A stretch of DNA of 50,328 nt from an uncultured Aquimarina sp. (GTDB lineage Bacteria > Bacteroidota > Bacteroidia > Flavobacteriales > Flavobacteriaceae), in the NCBI GenBank assembly GCA_938011245.1, contig CALLUJ010000021.1:1-50328 (forward strand). The letters run 5' to 3'. A program made the position numbers and the translations under genes. Positions 7,906 through 16,597 of the stretch are shown in pieces. Position 1 is the stretch's first letter, and every line of letters begins with the position of its first letter. The notes below the pieces were generated by a model. That model did no database searches, was not told where the DNA came from, and was given only the letters and a program-made list of their open reading frames with translations.

Positions 7906-8070
7906 ATGTTCGAATTTGACCAATATTTAGGCTTTTTAGCATTTTTAACCATCCTTACTATTGGATTTTGGTTAATGATTTTTTTAGTATCTATTATTCC
8001 TTTTTGGATAGGAGGATCTATTATGGAAATTTTAAAATACAGAGGAAAAGAAATTAAGCATAAACCTTAA
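7906..8070 (+). CDS. Small membrane protein (54 aa)
   Basis: ATG start, 54 codons, TAA stop. A long hydrophobic segment (about residues 8-39, LGFLAFLTILTIGFWLMIFL onward) is followed by a basic tail (KYRGKEIKHKP), which predicts an inner-membrane protein with a cytosolic C-terminus. It lies 58 bases after the aldehyde dehydrogenase and 33 bases before a perfect terminator, which supports a real transcribed gene. Function unknown. Confidence 0.55.
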   Translation: MFEFDQYLGFLAFLTILTIGFWLMIFLVSIIPFWIGGSIMEILKYRGKEIKHKP

Positions 8071-8103
8071 TTAGTGTTTTCTTATTAAAAAAATATAACA
8101 AGG

Positions 8104-8131
8104 GCCAACTAATTATTTAGTTGGCTTTTTT
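8104..8131 (+). terminator. Rho-independent terminator
   Basis: GCCAACTAA (8104-8112), loop TTAT, TTAGTTGGC (8117-8125), then six Ts. It has a perfect 9-bp stem and ends the 6498-8070 transcript. Confidence 0.9.
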
Positions 8132-8227
8132 GCATAGTTGTTCTAAATTTTAAAATAAAATAACCTTTAATAAAAAGATTAGTTATTCCTATATTGGTAT
8201 AACAATTACCTTAAAAAAATAAATAAA

Positions 8228-9919
8228 ATGTCAGACGATAAGAAAATAATTTTCTCAATGTCAGGGGTTACCAAAACCCATAAAGGAGCCAATACACCTG
8301 TTCTTAAAAATATTCACTTAAGTTTTTTTTATGGAGCTAAAATTGGAATTTTAGGTCTTAATGGATCAGGGAAGTCTACGTTATTAAAAATTATAGCAGG
8401 AGTAGATAAAAATTTTCAAGGCGACGTTGTTTTTTCTCAAGATTATAGTGTTGGGTACTTAGAACAAGAACCTCAATTAGATCCAGAAAAAACGGTATTA
8501 GAAGTTGTAAAAGAAGGAGCCGCAGCTACAGTAGCTATTTTAGACGAATATAATGCTATTAACGACCAGTTTGGTTTAGAAGAAGTGTATAGCGATGCCG
8601 ATAAAATGGAGAAATTAATGGCGCGTCAAGCTGTTTTACAAGATGAGATTGATGCCGCTGGAGCATGGGAGCTAGATACTAAGCTAGAAATAGCTATGGA
8701 TGCGTTGCGTACTCCAGAAGGAGATAAAAAGATAGGACCACTCTCAGGAGGTGAAAAACGTAGAGTAGCTCTATGTAGATTACTACTCCAAGAGCCAGAT
8801 GTATTGTTATTGGATGAACCTACGAACCATTTAGATGCCGAATCAGTACATTGGTTAGAGCATCATCTAGCACAATATAAAGGTACAGTAATCGCCGTAA
8901 CGCACGATAGGTATTTCTTGGACAATATTGCGGGTTGGATACTAGAATTAGATAGAGGAGAAGGAATTCCTTGGAAAGGAAATTATTCTTCTTGGTTAGA
9001 TCAAAAATCGAAACGAATGGCACAAGAATCTAAAACGGCTTCTAAGCGTCAAAAAACCTTAGAACGAGAATTAGATTGGGTACGTCAAGGAACAAAGGGA
9101 AGGCAGACGAAACAAAAAGCACGTTTGAAAAACTATGATAAATTGATGAGTCAAGACCAAAAACAAGTAGACGAAAGGCTAGAAATTTATATTCCCAATG
9201 GACCTCGTTTAGGAACTAACGTTATTGAAGCCCAAGGAGTAAGTAAAGCTTTTGACGATAAATTGTTGTATGAAGACTTAAATTTTAATCTTCCGCAAGC
9301 AGGAATTGTAGGTATTATTGGGCCTAATGGAGCAGGTAAAACTACCATTTTTAAAATGATAATGGGGGAGGAGCAAGCCGATAAAGGAAGCTTTTCTGTA
9401 GGAGAAACTGCTAAAATTGCTTATGTAGATCAAAGCCATAGTAATATTGATCCAGAGAAAACCATTTGGCAAAATTTTTCGGACGAGCAAGAACTAGTAA
9501 TGATGGGAGGTCGTCAAGTAAACTCTAGAGCTTATTTAAGTCGTTTTAATTTCAGCGGAAGCGAACAAAATAAAAAAGTATCTATGTTATCTGGTGGAGA
9601 GCGAAACCGTCTGCATTTAGCAATGACTCTTAAAGAAGAAGGTAATGTGTTATTATTAGACGAACCTACAAACGATTTAGATGTAAATACACTTAGGGCT
9701 TTAGAGGAAGGCTTGGAAAATTTTGCAGGATGTGCTGTAGTTATTAGTCACGACCGTTGGTTTTTAGATCGAATTTGTACGCATATTTTAGCTTTTGAAG
9801 GCGATTCTCAAGTATATTTTTTTGAAGGAAGTTTTTCCGATTATGAAGAAAATAAAAAGAAACGTCTAGGAGGAGATTTAATGCCAAAGCGAATTAAATA
9901 TAAGAAACTAGTAAGATAA
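8228..9919 (+). CDS. ettA: ABC-F translational throttle ATPase EttA
   Basis: 563 residues with two ABC domains and no membrane segments. The first has Walker A GLNGSGKST (43-51), LSGGEKRRVALCR and LLLDEPTNHLD; the second has GPNGAGKTT, LSGGERNRLHLAM and LLLDEPTNDLD. The linker and arm region between them fits EttA, which binds the ribosomal E site and gates the first elongation step according to ADP/ATP. Stand-alone gene with its own terminator. Confidence 0.92.
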   Translation: MSDDKKIIFSMSGVTKTHKGANTPVLKNIHLSFFYGAKIGILGLNGSGKSTLLKIIAGVDKNFQGDVVFSQDYSVGYLEQEPQLDPEKTVLEVVKEGAAATVAILDEYNAINDQFGLEEVYSDADKMEKLMARQAVLQDEIDAAGAWELDTKLEIAMDALRTPEGDKKIGPLSGGEKRRVALCRLLLQEPDVLLLDEPTNHLDAESVHWLEHHLAQYKGTVIAVTHDRYFLDNIAGWILELDRGEGIPWKGNYSSWLDQKSKRMAQESKTASKRQKTLERELDWVRQGTKGRQTKQKARLKNYDKLMSQDQKQVDERLEIYIPNGPRLGTNVIEAQGVSKAFDDKLLYEDLNFNLPQAGIVGIIGPNGAGKTTIFKMIMGEEQADKGSFSVGETAKIAYVDQSHSNIDPEKTIWQNFSDEQELVMMGGRQVNSRAYLSRFNFSGSEQNKKVSMLSGGERNRLHLAMTLKEEGNVLLLDEPTNDLDVNTLRALEEGLENFAGCAVVISHDRWFLDRICTHILAFEGDSQVYFFEGSFSDYEENKKKRLGGDLMPKRIKYKKLVR

Positions 9920-10002
9920 GAACAGCTTTCTCTTATATAGTGATATATGGGATTTAATGCTTATTTATAATTATAGACGAATCATGTTAAGTGATTAAGC
10001 AG

Positions 10003-10029
10003 AAAAAGCTTCCAATATGGAAGCTTTTT
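10003..10029 (+). terminator. Terminator of ettA
   Basis: AAAAAGCTTCC (10003-10013), loop AATAT, GGAAGCTTTTT (10019-10029), followed by more Ts. Perfect stem. Confidence 0.9.
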
Positions 10030-10089
10030 TTTATACGATGGATTATAATTATTATAAAAAATTACGACTACATATGAATAAACTCAATT

Positions 10090-11577
10090 ATGAATTTAGA
10101 TTTTTTTAAAATTTTAGTTTTTAGTCTTTATTTGTTTTCCTTTCAAAGTAACGGACAGATAATAAACTCACAAGTGTTTGATTTAGAAACAAAAGAAGCT
10201 ATACCATATACCATAATAAGTTTTGGAAACAACAAAGGAATCACTACCGATGGTGAAGGTTTTTTTGAAGTAGATACCTCCATAGTAGATCATATAGAAA
10301 TAATTTCATTAGGCTATAAAAGCTTAACATTAAAATTACAAGAACCTATTCCGTCAGAAATTTATTTGTCCAGAGATACTATAATTATGGACGAGGTGGT
10401 AATTACGAATTCGAAATATAGTTTAGAGGAAATTTTAGAGAAGGTTGAAGATAACTTGCAAGTTAACTATATCTCAGATTTTACAGAAAAAGAAATATTT
10501 TATAGACAGAAGGATAACAATAAAATAAATAAACTTAATATTAAATTTAAAAAATCTACCATAAAAGAGTTTACTCAAGAATATGTAAACGACGAATTAA
10601 ATAAAATACCAAAAACGTCTGCTTTTTTTACGGATGTATATGGTTATTTATATAATGGAAACAAAAAATATAAACTAGATATACAAAAAGCAGTTAAGTT
10701 TTATGATACTTACGAGAATAGTCATTTAGACGTATTTTATAAAAGGCTAGAAACTATTTTAAATAAAAATGTCAAAGAAGATTCTTATTTTAAAATTAAA
10801 TCGGGACTATTTAGTATAAAAGCAGATGGTAATCAGGATTTTTTTAAGAATGGAGAATTACTGGATATGCGTAATGAAATGAGTAAAAAAGAGGAAGTAA
10901 ATGACAATTTCTTCTTAACAAATAGAAGGAAAACATTATCTAAAATGCTAGAAAATGTTTTTTATAATACAGGTTCTCCTCTTAATTTTATTAGAAAAAC
11001 GAATAGGTATAGCTTTGAATTAGAATCTACTATGCCTTACAAAAATGATTTAGCATACAAAATTAATTTTTTCCCTAATGGAGGTGAAGATTTTAAAGGT
11101 ACATTTTATGTAAATACTGAAGATTTTGCTATTTTACGTATAGACTATCAAAACGTAAAATATTTAAGAAGTTTTAAGTTGTTAGGATTAAGTTTTAGAG
11201 AGTTGGGAAGAAAAGGAGTAATGTTATTTAAAAAAGGAAATGATGATAAATATTTTTTAAAATATTTGGAACGTACCGAAGAAGATAAATATGGAATTGA
11301 TAGACCTTTAAAAATTATAGAAAAAAACAAACACACTAAAGGAAGAAGAAAACAAAATGAAATTTCTACTGATATTGATTTTGTATCCAATGTGGTAAGA
11401 GAGTTTAAAGTATTGGTTTACGATTCTAAATCCAGTTCAGAAAAGCAATATCAGTTACAGACAGAAAATAAAAAAGAACAACCCAAAAATTGGATTAAAT
11501 ATAATGCAGGCTTTTGGAAGGAAAATTCAAAGGTTTTTCAGTTTTCTTCAGATATAGAAACTCTAAAGCAATTTTAA
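10090..11577 (+). CDS. Secreted carboxypeptidase-regulatory-like (CarboxypepD_reg) protein
   Basis: 495 residues. The signal peptide ends near SNGQ (about residue 23). Residues 24-100 form a CarboxypepD_reg-like beta-sandwich (VFDLETKEAIPYTIISF.NNKGITTDGEGFFEV), the domain seen at the start of TonB-linked receptors. Here no beta-barrel follows; the remaining roughly 390 residues are the extension typical of Bacteroidota proteins of this type. Probably periplasmic or outer-membrane-associated; function unknown. No partner gene adjoins it. Confidence 0.75.
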   Translation: MNLDFFKILVFSLYLFSFQSNGQIINSQVFDLETKEAIPYTIISFGNNKGITTDGEGFFEVDTSIVDHIEIISLGYKSLTLKLQEPIPSEIYLSRDTIIMDEVVITNSKYSLEEILEKVEDNLQVNYISDFTEKEIFYRQKDNNKINKLNIKFKKSTIKEFTQEYVNDELNKIPKTSAFFTDVYGYLYNGNKKYKLDIQKAVKFYDTYENSHLDVFYKRLETILNKNVKEDSYFKIKSGLFSIKADGNQDFFKNGELLDMRNEMSKKEEVNDNFFLTNRRKTLSKMLENVFYNTGSPLNFIRKTNRYSFELESTMPYKNDLAYKINFFPNGGEDFKGTFYVNTEDFAILRIDYQNVKYLRSFKLLGLSFRELGRKGVMLFKKGNDDKYFLKYLERTEEDKYGIDRPLKIIEKNKHTKGRRKQNEISTDIDFVSNVVREFKVLVYDSKSSSEKQYQLQTENKKEQPKNWIKYNAGFWKENSKVFQFSSDIETLKQF

Positions 11578-11646
11578 GGTAGTACTCCAAAAACCTTATA
11601 AATAGAAAAATAGGAAGGTTTTAAAATGATACTATCGTTAAGTCTC

Positions 11647-11805
11647 TTATTTGTTGATGTCTTTATTTTGAAATTTTTCTAAAATTTTTTTAAGACGTTC
11701 TTTGTTTTTAATTTTATCCTTAGCTTTTTTGCGTTTTTTTCTAGCCATAAGTTTACTGTGTAAAGCCTTATTTTTGGTGTTTTTTGGGCTGTTAGATTTA
11801 GCCAT
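11647..11805 (-). CDS. Small Lys-rich conserved-type protein (52 aa)
   Basis: ATG at 11805, 52 codons, TAA stop. The sequence MAKSNSPKNTKNKALHSKLM followed by ARKKRKKAKDK is about one-third Lys/Arg, with a helical LKKILEKFQ end. I recall similar small basic proteins in Flavobacteriaceae, function unknown; nucleic-acid or ribosome binding is a guess from charge. It sits in an otherwise gene-free 355-bp gap. Confidence 0.6.
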   Translation of the reverse strand: MAKSNSPKNTKNKALHSKLMARKKRKKAKDKIKNKERLKKILEKFQNKDINK

Positions 11806-11932
11806 AGTTTAATTAGATTAAATTTAGAACACGATGATTATTGTATTTTTTTGTTGGTAGATAGTATTAGTTATTTAGTGGTTCGTTTTTGAATCGTATA
11901 ATTATAAGATAAAAAATAGATTAAATAGATAG

Positions 11933-12517
11933 TTATAATTTTTTAACGTATTTGGTTACAATAACAATTTGTTGCCCATTTACCTTTCCTTCTATATATT
12001 CTGCATTTTCATAATCTAAAGAAACTCTCCTTACAGCAGTCCCGCGTTTGGCTATTAAACTAGATCCTTTAACAGGTAAATCTTTAATAAGAATAACACT
12101 ATCGCCGGCTTCAATAACAGCACCATTACTATCTCTGTGTATAATTTTATTATCTCCATCGTTATAAACGTTCTCTGTAGCTTTAGCCCATTTTAACACT
12201 TCGTCTTCTAGGTATAACATATTTAATAAGTCTTGCGGCCAACTTTCATTTTTTAACCTATTTAGCATGCGCCAAGCAATGACTTGTACTGCAGGATACT
12301 CGCTCCACATACTATCATTTAAACACCTCCAATGATTAGGATTTATTATGGTAGAATCTTCAATTTGAGAAGTACAAGTTTGGCAAGCCAGTAAGCATTC
12401 CTCTATAGAAACCTTTTTTAAGGAAGGTTTTACGGTATATACTAATAGGTTATTGATACTTCCACACATTTCGCAACTATCATTACTTCGTTTGCGTAAT
12501 TCTCTTTCAAAATTCAT
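11933..12517 (-). CDS. PhnA-domain protein
   Basis: 194 residues. Two CxxC pairs (CEMCGS and CQTCTS) near the N-terminus form a zinc ribbon. The C-terminal 60 residues (RDSNGAVIEAGDSVILIKDL and VKGSS.IAKRGTAVRRV) are the PhnA beta domain. Despite the name, PhnA proteins are not required for phosphonate use; phosphonoacetate hydrolysis is a separate, similarly named enzyme. The role here is unknown. Divergent from 12613, with -7 elements for both genes in the 95-bp gap. Confidence 0.85.
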   Translation of the reverse strand: MNFERELRKRSNDSCEMCGSINNLLVYTVKPSLKKVSIEECLLACQTCTSQIEDSTIINPNHWRCLNDSMWSEYPAVQVIAWRMLNRLKNESWPQDLLNMLYLEDEVLKWAKATENVYNDGDNKIIHRDSNGAVIEAGDSVILIKDLPVKGSSLIAKRGTAVRRVSLDYENAEYIEGKVNGQQIVIVTKYVKKL

Positions 12518-12535
12518 TATTTCTTCTGTTTATAG

Positions 12536-12543
12536 CAAATGTA
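12536..12543 (-). promoter_or_regulatory. -7 element of the PhnA-domain gene
   Basis: On the minus strand it reads TACATTTG, an exact TAnnTTTG match, 18 bases before the ATG. Confidence 0.45.
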
Positions 12544-12576
12544 CTTAGATTCATTTTAATATTTCTAAGTTGGTTG

Positions 12577-12584
12577 TATCTTTG
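12577..12584 (+). promoter_or_regulatory. -7 element of the pRiA4b-like gene
   Basis: TATCTTTG, 28 bases before the ATG at 12613. About 19 bases upstream, TTTT replaces the usual -33 TTTG. Confidence 0.45.
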
Positions 12585-12612
12585 AAAACTACTAATTCCT
12601 AAAACTAGCGTT

Positions 12613-13125
12613 ATGATTTATCGATTTAGAATAATTTTAGACACTCAAGAAGACGTATTTCGTGATATAGAGATACTTCAAACGGCTACTTTGGAAGAAT
12701 TTCATAATGCGATAACGCAATCATTTGGTTTTGATGGTTCCGAAATGGCATCTTTTTATATTAGTAATGAAACGTGGGGTCAGGGAGAAGAAATTTCTTT
12801 ATTTGAGATGAGTGATAAAAACTCCGAAGTACGTTTGATGAATGAAACTAGCTTAGAATCGGTTACACATAAAGATCAAACTCGTTTAATTTACGTGTAC
12901 GATTATCTTACCCTGTGGACGTTTATGGTAGAATTAGCCGATATAGCCCCTAAGGAAAGCGGACAACAATACCCTAATTTGATGTTTTCGTATGGTGAAT
13001 TACCAGATAGCGCACCAGACAAAAAATTCGAAAGTGAATTAGAGTTTGGCGATGATTTTGATGATAAGGATAATTTTAATATAGATGATTATGATAATTT
13101 AGATTTCGATGAAAATTGGAATTAA
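12613..13125 (+). CDS. pRiA4b ORF-3-like protein
   Basis: 170 residues. The N-terminal 115 residues (MIYRFRIILDTQEDVFRDIEI; ATLEEFHNAITQSFGFDGSE; LIYVYDYLTLWTFMVEL) match the plasmid pRiA4b ORF-3 / IS1096 TnpR-like fold. The last 40 residues are an acidic Asp/Glu/Asn tail ending DNLDFDENWN. It is commonly chromosomal in Flavobacteria with no known function; the mobile-element name is historical. The acidic tail suggests a protein- or metal-binding role, unproven. Confidence 0.8.
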   Translation: MIYRFRIILDTQEDVFRDIEILQTATLEEFHNAITQSFGFDGSEMASFYISNETWGQGEEISLFEMSDKNSEVRLMNETSLESVTHKDQTRLIYVYDYLTLWTFMVELADIAPKESGQQYPNLMFSYGELPDSAPDKKFESELEFGDDFDDKDNFNIDDYDNLDFDENWN

Positions 13126-13152
13126 GAGAGGCTTTGTAGTTAATGTTTAGCT

Positions 13153-14082
13153 TTATAAAGGAGCTATTTTTTGTTTAGGAATTTTAATAATATATTTTTT
13201 CCTGCTAGCATTATTAAGTTTACTCTCTCTTAACCAGGGATTATGTAACTTTAAGTCTTTATAAGTAATACCAAATTGTTTAGCAAAATTAGTAAAATTA
13301 GTAACTACGGTATCCACAGAAACTTTATAAGTAGGATTAAGAGTGTATAAATGCTTTTTCTTAAAATTAAATCCATGGGCTTTTGGGTTTTTAAGGATAT
13401 GTTTTATGGCAATAATTCGAAAAACATACCTACCTGTTTCTTCCCCTAAAAGTAAATCGTAATAACTATTTACTTTTTGTTTATTTAGTCTGTTTTGAAT
13501 ACCAGTATTTCCGGCATTATAAGCAGCAGCGGCAAGTGTCCAAGACCCAAACTTTTCTTTAGACTTTAATAAATATTTGCAGGCGGCATGAGTCGATTTT
13601 TCGATATGATAACGTTCGTCTACGTTATTATTTACTTCTAAGTCTAACTCTTTTGCCGTATTTTTAAGAATTTGCCAGAAACCAACAGCTCGTGCACTTG
13701 ATACAGCCTGTGTTAATCCACTTTCTATTACGGATAAATATTTAAAATCGTCTGGAATTCCATATTGCTTTAGTATAGGCTCTATAATTGGAAAGTATTT
13801 GTTAGCTCTTTTGATAAGTAATAACCCGTTAGATTGCCAGTAAGTATTAACCAATAATTCTCTATCCATACGCTCTTTTATATCATTTTTTTCAATAGGG
13901 ACAGACTCTCCGGCAAAATTTAGGTTGCTAGGCATGTCTATAGCATACACATTGTAATCATTTAAAGGTTTAACTTGAGATTGCGATATATTAGTTTTTT
14001 CCTTGTATTTAACAGCATAAATAAAAAAACTAGCACAAGTAATAATTCCAATGAAAAAAATAGTTTTAGAGAAAAACTTCAT
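13153..14082 (-). CDS. Membrane-anchored lytic transglycosylase (SLT domain)
   Basis: 309 residues with an N-terminal hydrophobic anchor (8-23). The SLT domain has catalytic Glu120-Ser121 in YLSVIESGL, then AVGFWQI and AAAAYNAGN, as in MltD/Slt family enzymes that cleave peptidoglycan to 1,6-anhydromuropeptides in the periplasm. The last 60 residues (FAKQFGITYKDLKLHNPWL...KKYIIKIP) look like one LysM-type wall-binding repeat. It is at the downstream end of the minus-strand run, 115 bases after the acyl-CoA-binding protein gene. Confidence 0.88.
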   Translation of the reverse strand: MKFFSKTIFFIGIITCASFFIYAVKYKEKTNISQSQVKPLNDYNVYAIDMPSNLNFAGESVPIEKNDIKERMDRELLVNTYWQSNGLLLIKRANKYFPIIEPILKQYGIPDDFKYLSVIESGLTQAVSSARAVGFWQILKNTAKELDLEVNNNVDERYHIEKSTHAACKYLLKSKEKFGSWTLAAAAYNAGNTGIQNRLNKQKVNSYYDLLLGEETGRYVFRIIAIKHILKNPKAHGFNFKKKHLYTLNPTYKVSVDTVVTNFTNFAKQFGITYKDLKLHNPWLRESKLNNASRKKYIIKIPKQKIAPL

Positions 14083-14197
14083 AAAAAATTAGTGAATTAT
14101 AGTTGAGTTTTAAGTACTGAAAAGTTAGGTTTAATTACTGTAAAAAAGAAATAACGGAGCTAATAAATTAGCTGAAATTAATGGAAAATAATAAATA

Positions 14198-14464
14198 TTA
14201 ACGCAAATACTTTTTTACTAACTCAATATACTTTTCTTTAGCTTCTTCAACAGAGAATTTACCCACTTGAAATAACGCATTCAGTTTAAAAGCATTTCTA
14301 ATCTCTATTCGATCTGAAGGGCGATACATTTGGGTATTTACAGTAGCCTGCTTATAATAAGCGTAAAACTTAAGTTTAATATCTGTAGGGAGAGTTTTAG
14401 GGTAGGCGTTCGCTTCGTCTACCGCATCCATAAAGCGTTTATGTAAGTTTTCGTTTTCTGTCAT
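14198..14464 (-). CDS. Acyl-CoA-binding protein
   Basis: 88 residues, the full ACBP length. LKFYAYYKQATVN is the ACBP signature (KxxYxxYKQAT). It probably buffers long-chain acyl-CoA in the cytosol. It lies 8 bases downstream of the phosphatidylserine decarboxylase gene, which fits a phospholipid-synthesis operon. The residues usually called W in the ACBP core are replaced (FKLNALF), so binding may differ. Confidence 0.85.
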   Translation of the reverse strand: MTENENLHKRFMDAVDEANAYPKTLPTDIKLKFYAYYKQATVNTQMYRPSDRIEIRNAFKLNALFQVGKFSVEEAKEKYIELVKKYLR

Positions 14465-14472
14465 AATTTAAT

Positions 14473-15120
14473 TTATAGTGAAGCTAAAATACTTTCTCCA
14501 CCACGTACTTTATCACCTAAATTTACATTAATCTTAGTCCCTATAGGTAAAAAAACATCAACTCTTGATCCAAATTTTATAAAACCATTATCAGCTCCTT
14601 GTAGTATAGTGTCATTTTCCTTAGCATAACTTACAATACGTTTTGCTAATGCCCCTGCAATTTGACGATATAAAATTGAAAATTTAGAGTCACCAATAAC
14701 AATAGTAGTTCTTTCATTTTCTTCGGAAGATTTTGGATGCCAAGCTACTAAAAACTTTCCAGGATGGTATTTGCTAAAAAGTACTTTACCTCCAATAGGA
14801 TTTCGGGTAACATGAACGTTAATAGGAGACATGAAAACAGATACTTGAATTTTATTCTCTTTATAATACTCTTTTTCATAAACTTCTTCTATAACGACTA
14901 CTTTACCATCTACAGGAGAAAGAATATGTTTATTATTTAAAACTGTATTACGTTTAGGATTTCTAAAAAATTGAAGAATAATTATTAAGAAAAAAGCAAA
15001 AATGAGGAATAATACAATTTTTAAAAATAGATGATGCACAAAAAAGTGTGTTAGCAAACTTCCTAAAAGTATTGCTATTACTGTAATTGTAATTATTTTA
15101 TAACCTTCTTTATGAAACAT
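14473..15120 (-). CDS. psd: Phosphatidylserine decarboxylase, short type
   Basis: 215 residues with two hydrophobic segments near the N-terminus (10-28, 32-50). HVTRNPIGGKV and KFGSRVDVFLP are typical of the short PSD form, in which Gly-Ser in FGSRVD is the self-cleavage site that makes the pyruvoyl cofactor. It converts phosphatidylserine to phosphatidylethanolamine at the membrane. It overlaps the end of cdsA by 11 bases, so the two are translationally coupled steps of one pathway. Confidence 0.93.
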   Translation of the reverse strand: MFHKEGYKIITITVIAILLGSLLTHFFVHHLFLKIVLFLIFAFFLIIILQFFRNPKRNTVLNNKHILSPVDGKVVVIEEVYEKEYYKENKIQVSVFMSPINVHVTRNPIGGKVLFSKYHPGKFLVAWHPKSSEENERTTIVIGDSKFSILYRQIAGALAKRIVSYAKENDTILQGADNGFIKFGSRVDVFLPIGTKINVNLGDKVRGGESILASL

Positions 15121-15916
15121 AGTTAACTATTTGTAAAAACAAAAATACAAAAGGACTAGCATATAACACACTATCTAAACGATCAAAAATTCCTCCATGA
15201 CCAGGCATAATAGTGCCGCTATCTTTAACACCAGCCTGACGTTTAAATTTAGATTGAATTAAATCTCCAATAGTACCAAAAAAACCAATAATAAGACCAT
15301 AAATTATCCATTGGTAGAGATTTAATAAGTTGAAAAATTGAGCAAGTATAATACTTGTAATTATGGCAAAAATTACTCCACCTACAAAACCTTCAATTGT
15401 TTTTTTGGGAGAAATTTGAGAATATAATTTATGCTTGCCAAACTTTTTTCCCGTAAGATAAGCAAAGGAATCGTTTGACCATATAAGAATAAACATTCCT
15501 AAAATTAATATAGGTTGATAACTGCCTGTAATAGAAAAAGGAATTAAGCTTAAAAAAACGAAATTTAGTATTAAATAAAAAATACAAACTATGTATTTTT
15601 TTTTCTCGAACATGGGTATAATTCTAATGTATAAAAGATCATACAGTAACATAAGTTGTGTTACTAAAGTAATTCCAAGAGCAATCCATGTAATTTCTTT
15701 TGGTATTGTATAAACATGATATAAACTAATAATAATTATAGGAATAGAGAATAGTAAATAATTTTTTAGGTGTATTAACCGTTGAAATTCCCATAAGCAA
15801 ATTAAGGAAAAAAAAATGACGATGGTTAAAAAAGTGTATTGGTGAAATATAATTCCAAAAATAAGTAAGGATACATATACAATACCCGATAGAAGTCTTT
15901 TGCTAAATTCAGTCAT
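15110..15916 (-). CDS. cdsA: Phosphatidate cytidylyltransferase
   Basis: 268 residues, about seven or eight membrane segments. The C-terminal signature includes SPKKTIEGFVGG, KRQAGVKDSGTIMPGHGGIFDRLDS and YASP. It makes CDP-diacylglycerol from CTP and phosphatidate, the precursor of phosphatidylserine for Psd. One base separates it from the LUD-domain gene upstream, and it overlaps psd downstream. Confidence 0.95.
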   Translation of the reverse strand: MTEFSKRLLSGIVYVSLLIFGIIFHQYTFLTIVIFFSLICLWEFQRLIHLKNYLLFSIPIIIISLYHVYTIPKEITWIALGITLVTQLMLLYDLLYIRIIPMFEKKKYIVCIFYLILNFVFLSLIPFSITGSYQPILILGMFILIWSNDSFAYLTGKKFGKHKLYSQISPKKTIEGFVGGVIFAIITSIILAQFFNLLNLYQWIIYGLIIGFFGTIGDLIQSKFKRQAGVKDSGTIMPGHGGIFDRLDSVLYASPFVFLFLQIVNYVS

Positions 15917-15917
15917 A

Positions 15918-16520
15918 TTAAAGATCTTCTATAAGCAATAAATATACATTTTTAGTAGTACTACCATAAGTCATAAAATCATCATTTTGTTTTCCCTTTT
16001 CAAAATGTTGTAATGTAGTAATATTACTGGGAATTACACCTGTTTTATTCTTTATTCCTTGCAATCCTTCACTAATATTTCTAATTAACTGGCTGGTATA
16101 AGCTACAATAACTAAATGGTCTGGGACTTCAAAAAGTTTTTTTTCTCTAAGTTGATTTGATGATACTAAAATCCCTCCAATACTAGAAATTAAGTACTCA
16201 CAATTTGATAGGTAAAATTTTGAAGAATTTTTATTTGAAAATGTTAAATTAAAATTTGAAAAATCAGCTTTTACAGAATCTTGAAAACAACATACTTCAG
16301 ATTTTTGCCAATTATTTTCGATAAGTATTTTTTTAAAAGCATCATGTGCTTCATCCATGTTATCACAATACAAAAACTTACCTCCTTTTTCGGTAAATAA
16401 AAGCATAAATTGTTCGTCTACAGGCACATTTTCTTTGGGCATGTATTTACTTGCAACATCTTCAATATTTTTTGGTGAAGATGCATTTACTCTCGCAAAT
16501 AATTTTTTAAACAAATTCAT
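15918..16520 (-). CDS. LUD-domain protein (LutC/YkgG-like)
   Basis: 200 residues. The C-terminal part (YLISSIGGILVSSNQLREKKL, PDHLVIVAYTSQL, PSNITTLQHFEKGKQND, LTYGSTTKN-like ending) matches the LUD domain of lactate-utilisation subunits. LutA and LutB are absent nearby, and the position between ftsH and cdsA is, as I recall, common in Flavobacteriaceae, so a link to lactate oxidation is doubtful. Function unknown. Confidence 0.8.
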   Translation of the reverse strand: MNLFKKLFARVNASSPKNIEDVASKYMPKENVPVDEQFMLLFTEKGGKFLYCDNMDEAHDAFKKILIENNWQKSEVCCFQDSVKADFSNFNLTFSNKNSSKFYLSNCEYLISSIGGILVSSNQLREKKLFEVPDHLVIVAYTSQLIRNISEGLQGIKNKTGVIPSNITTLQHFEKGKQNDDFMTYGSTTKNVYLLLIEDL

Positions 16521-16597
16521 AAAATAAGGGGCATAATTTTTTCAAATTAGCCCCTAAGTTACATAAAAGTAGATAGGAAATCTACAATATTTTAATT

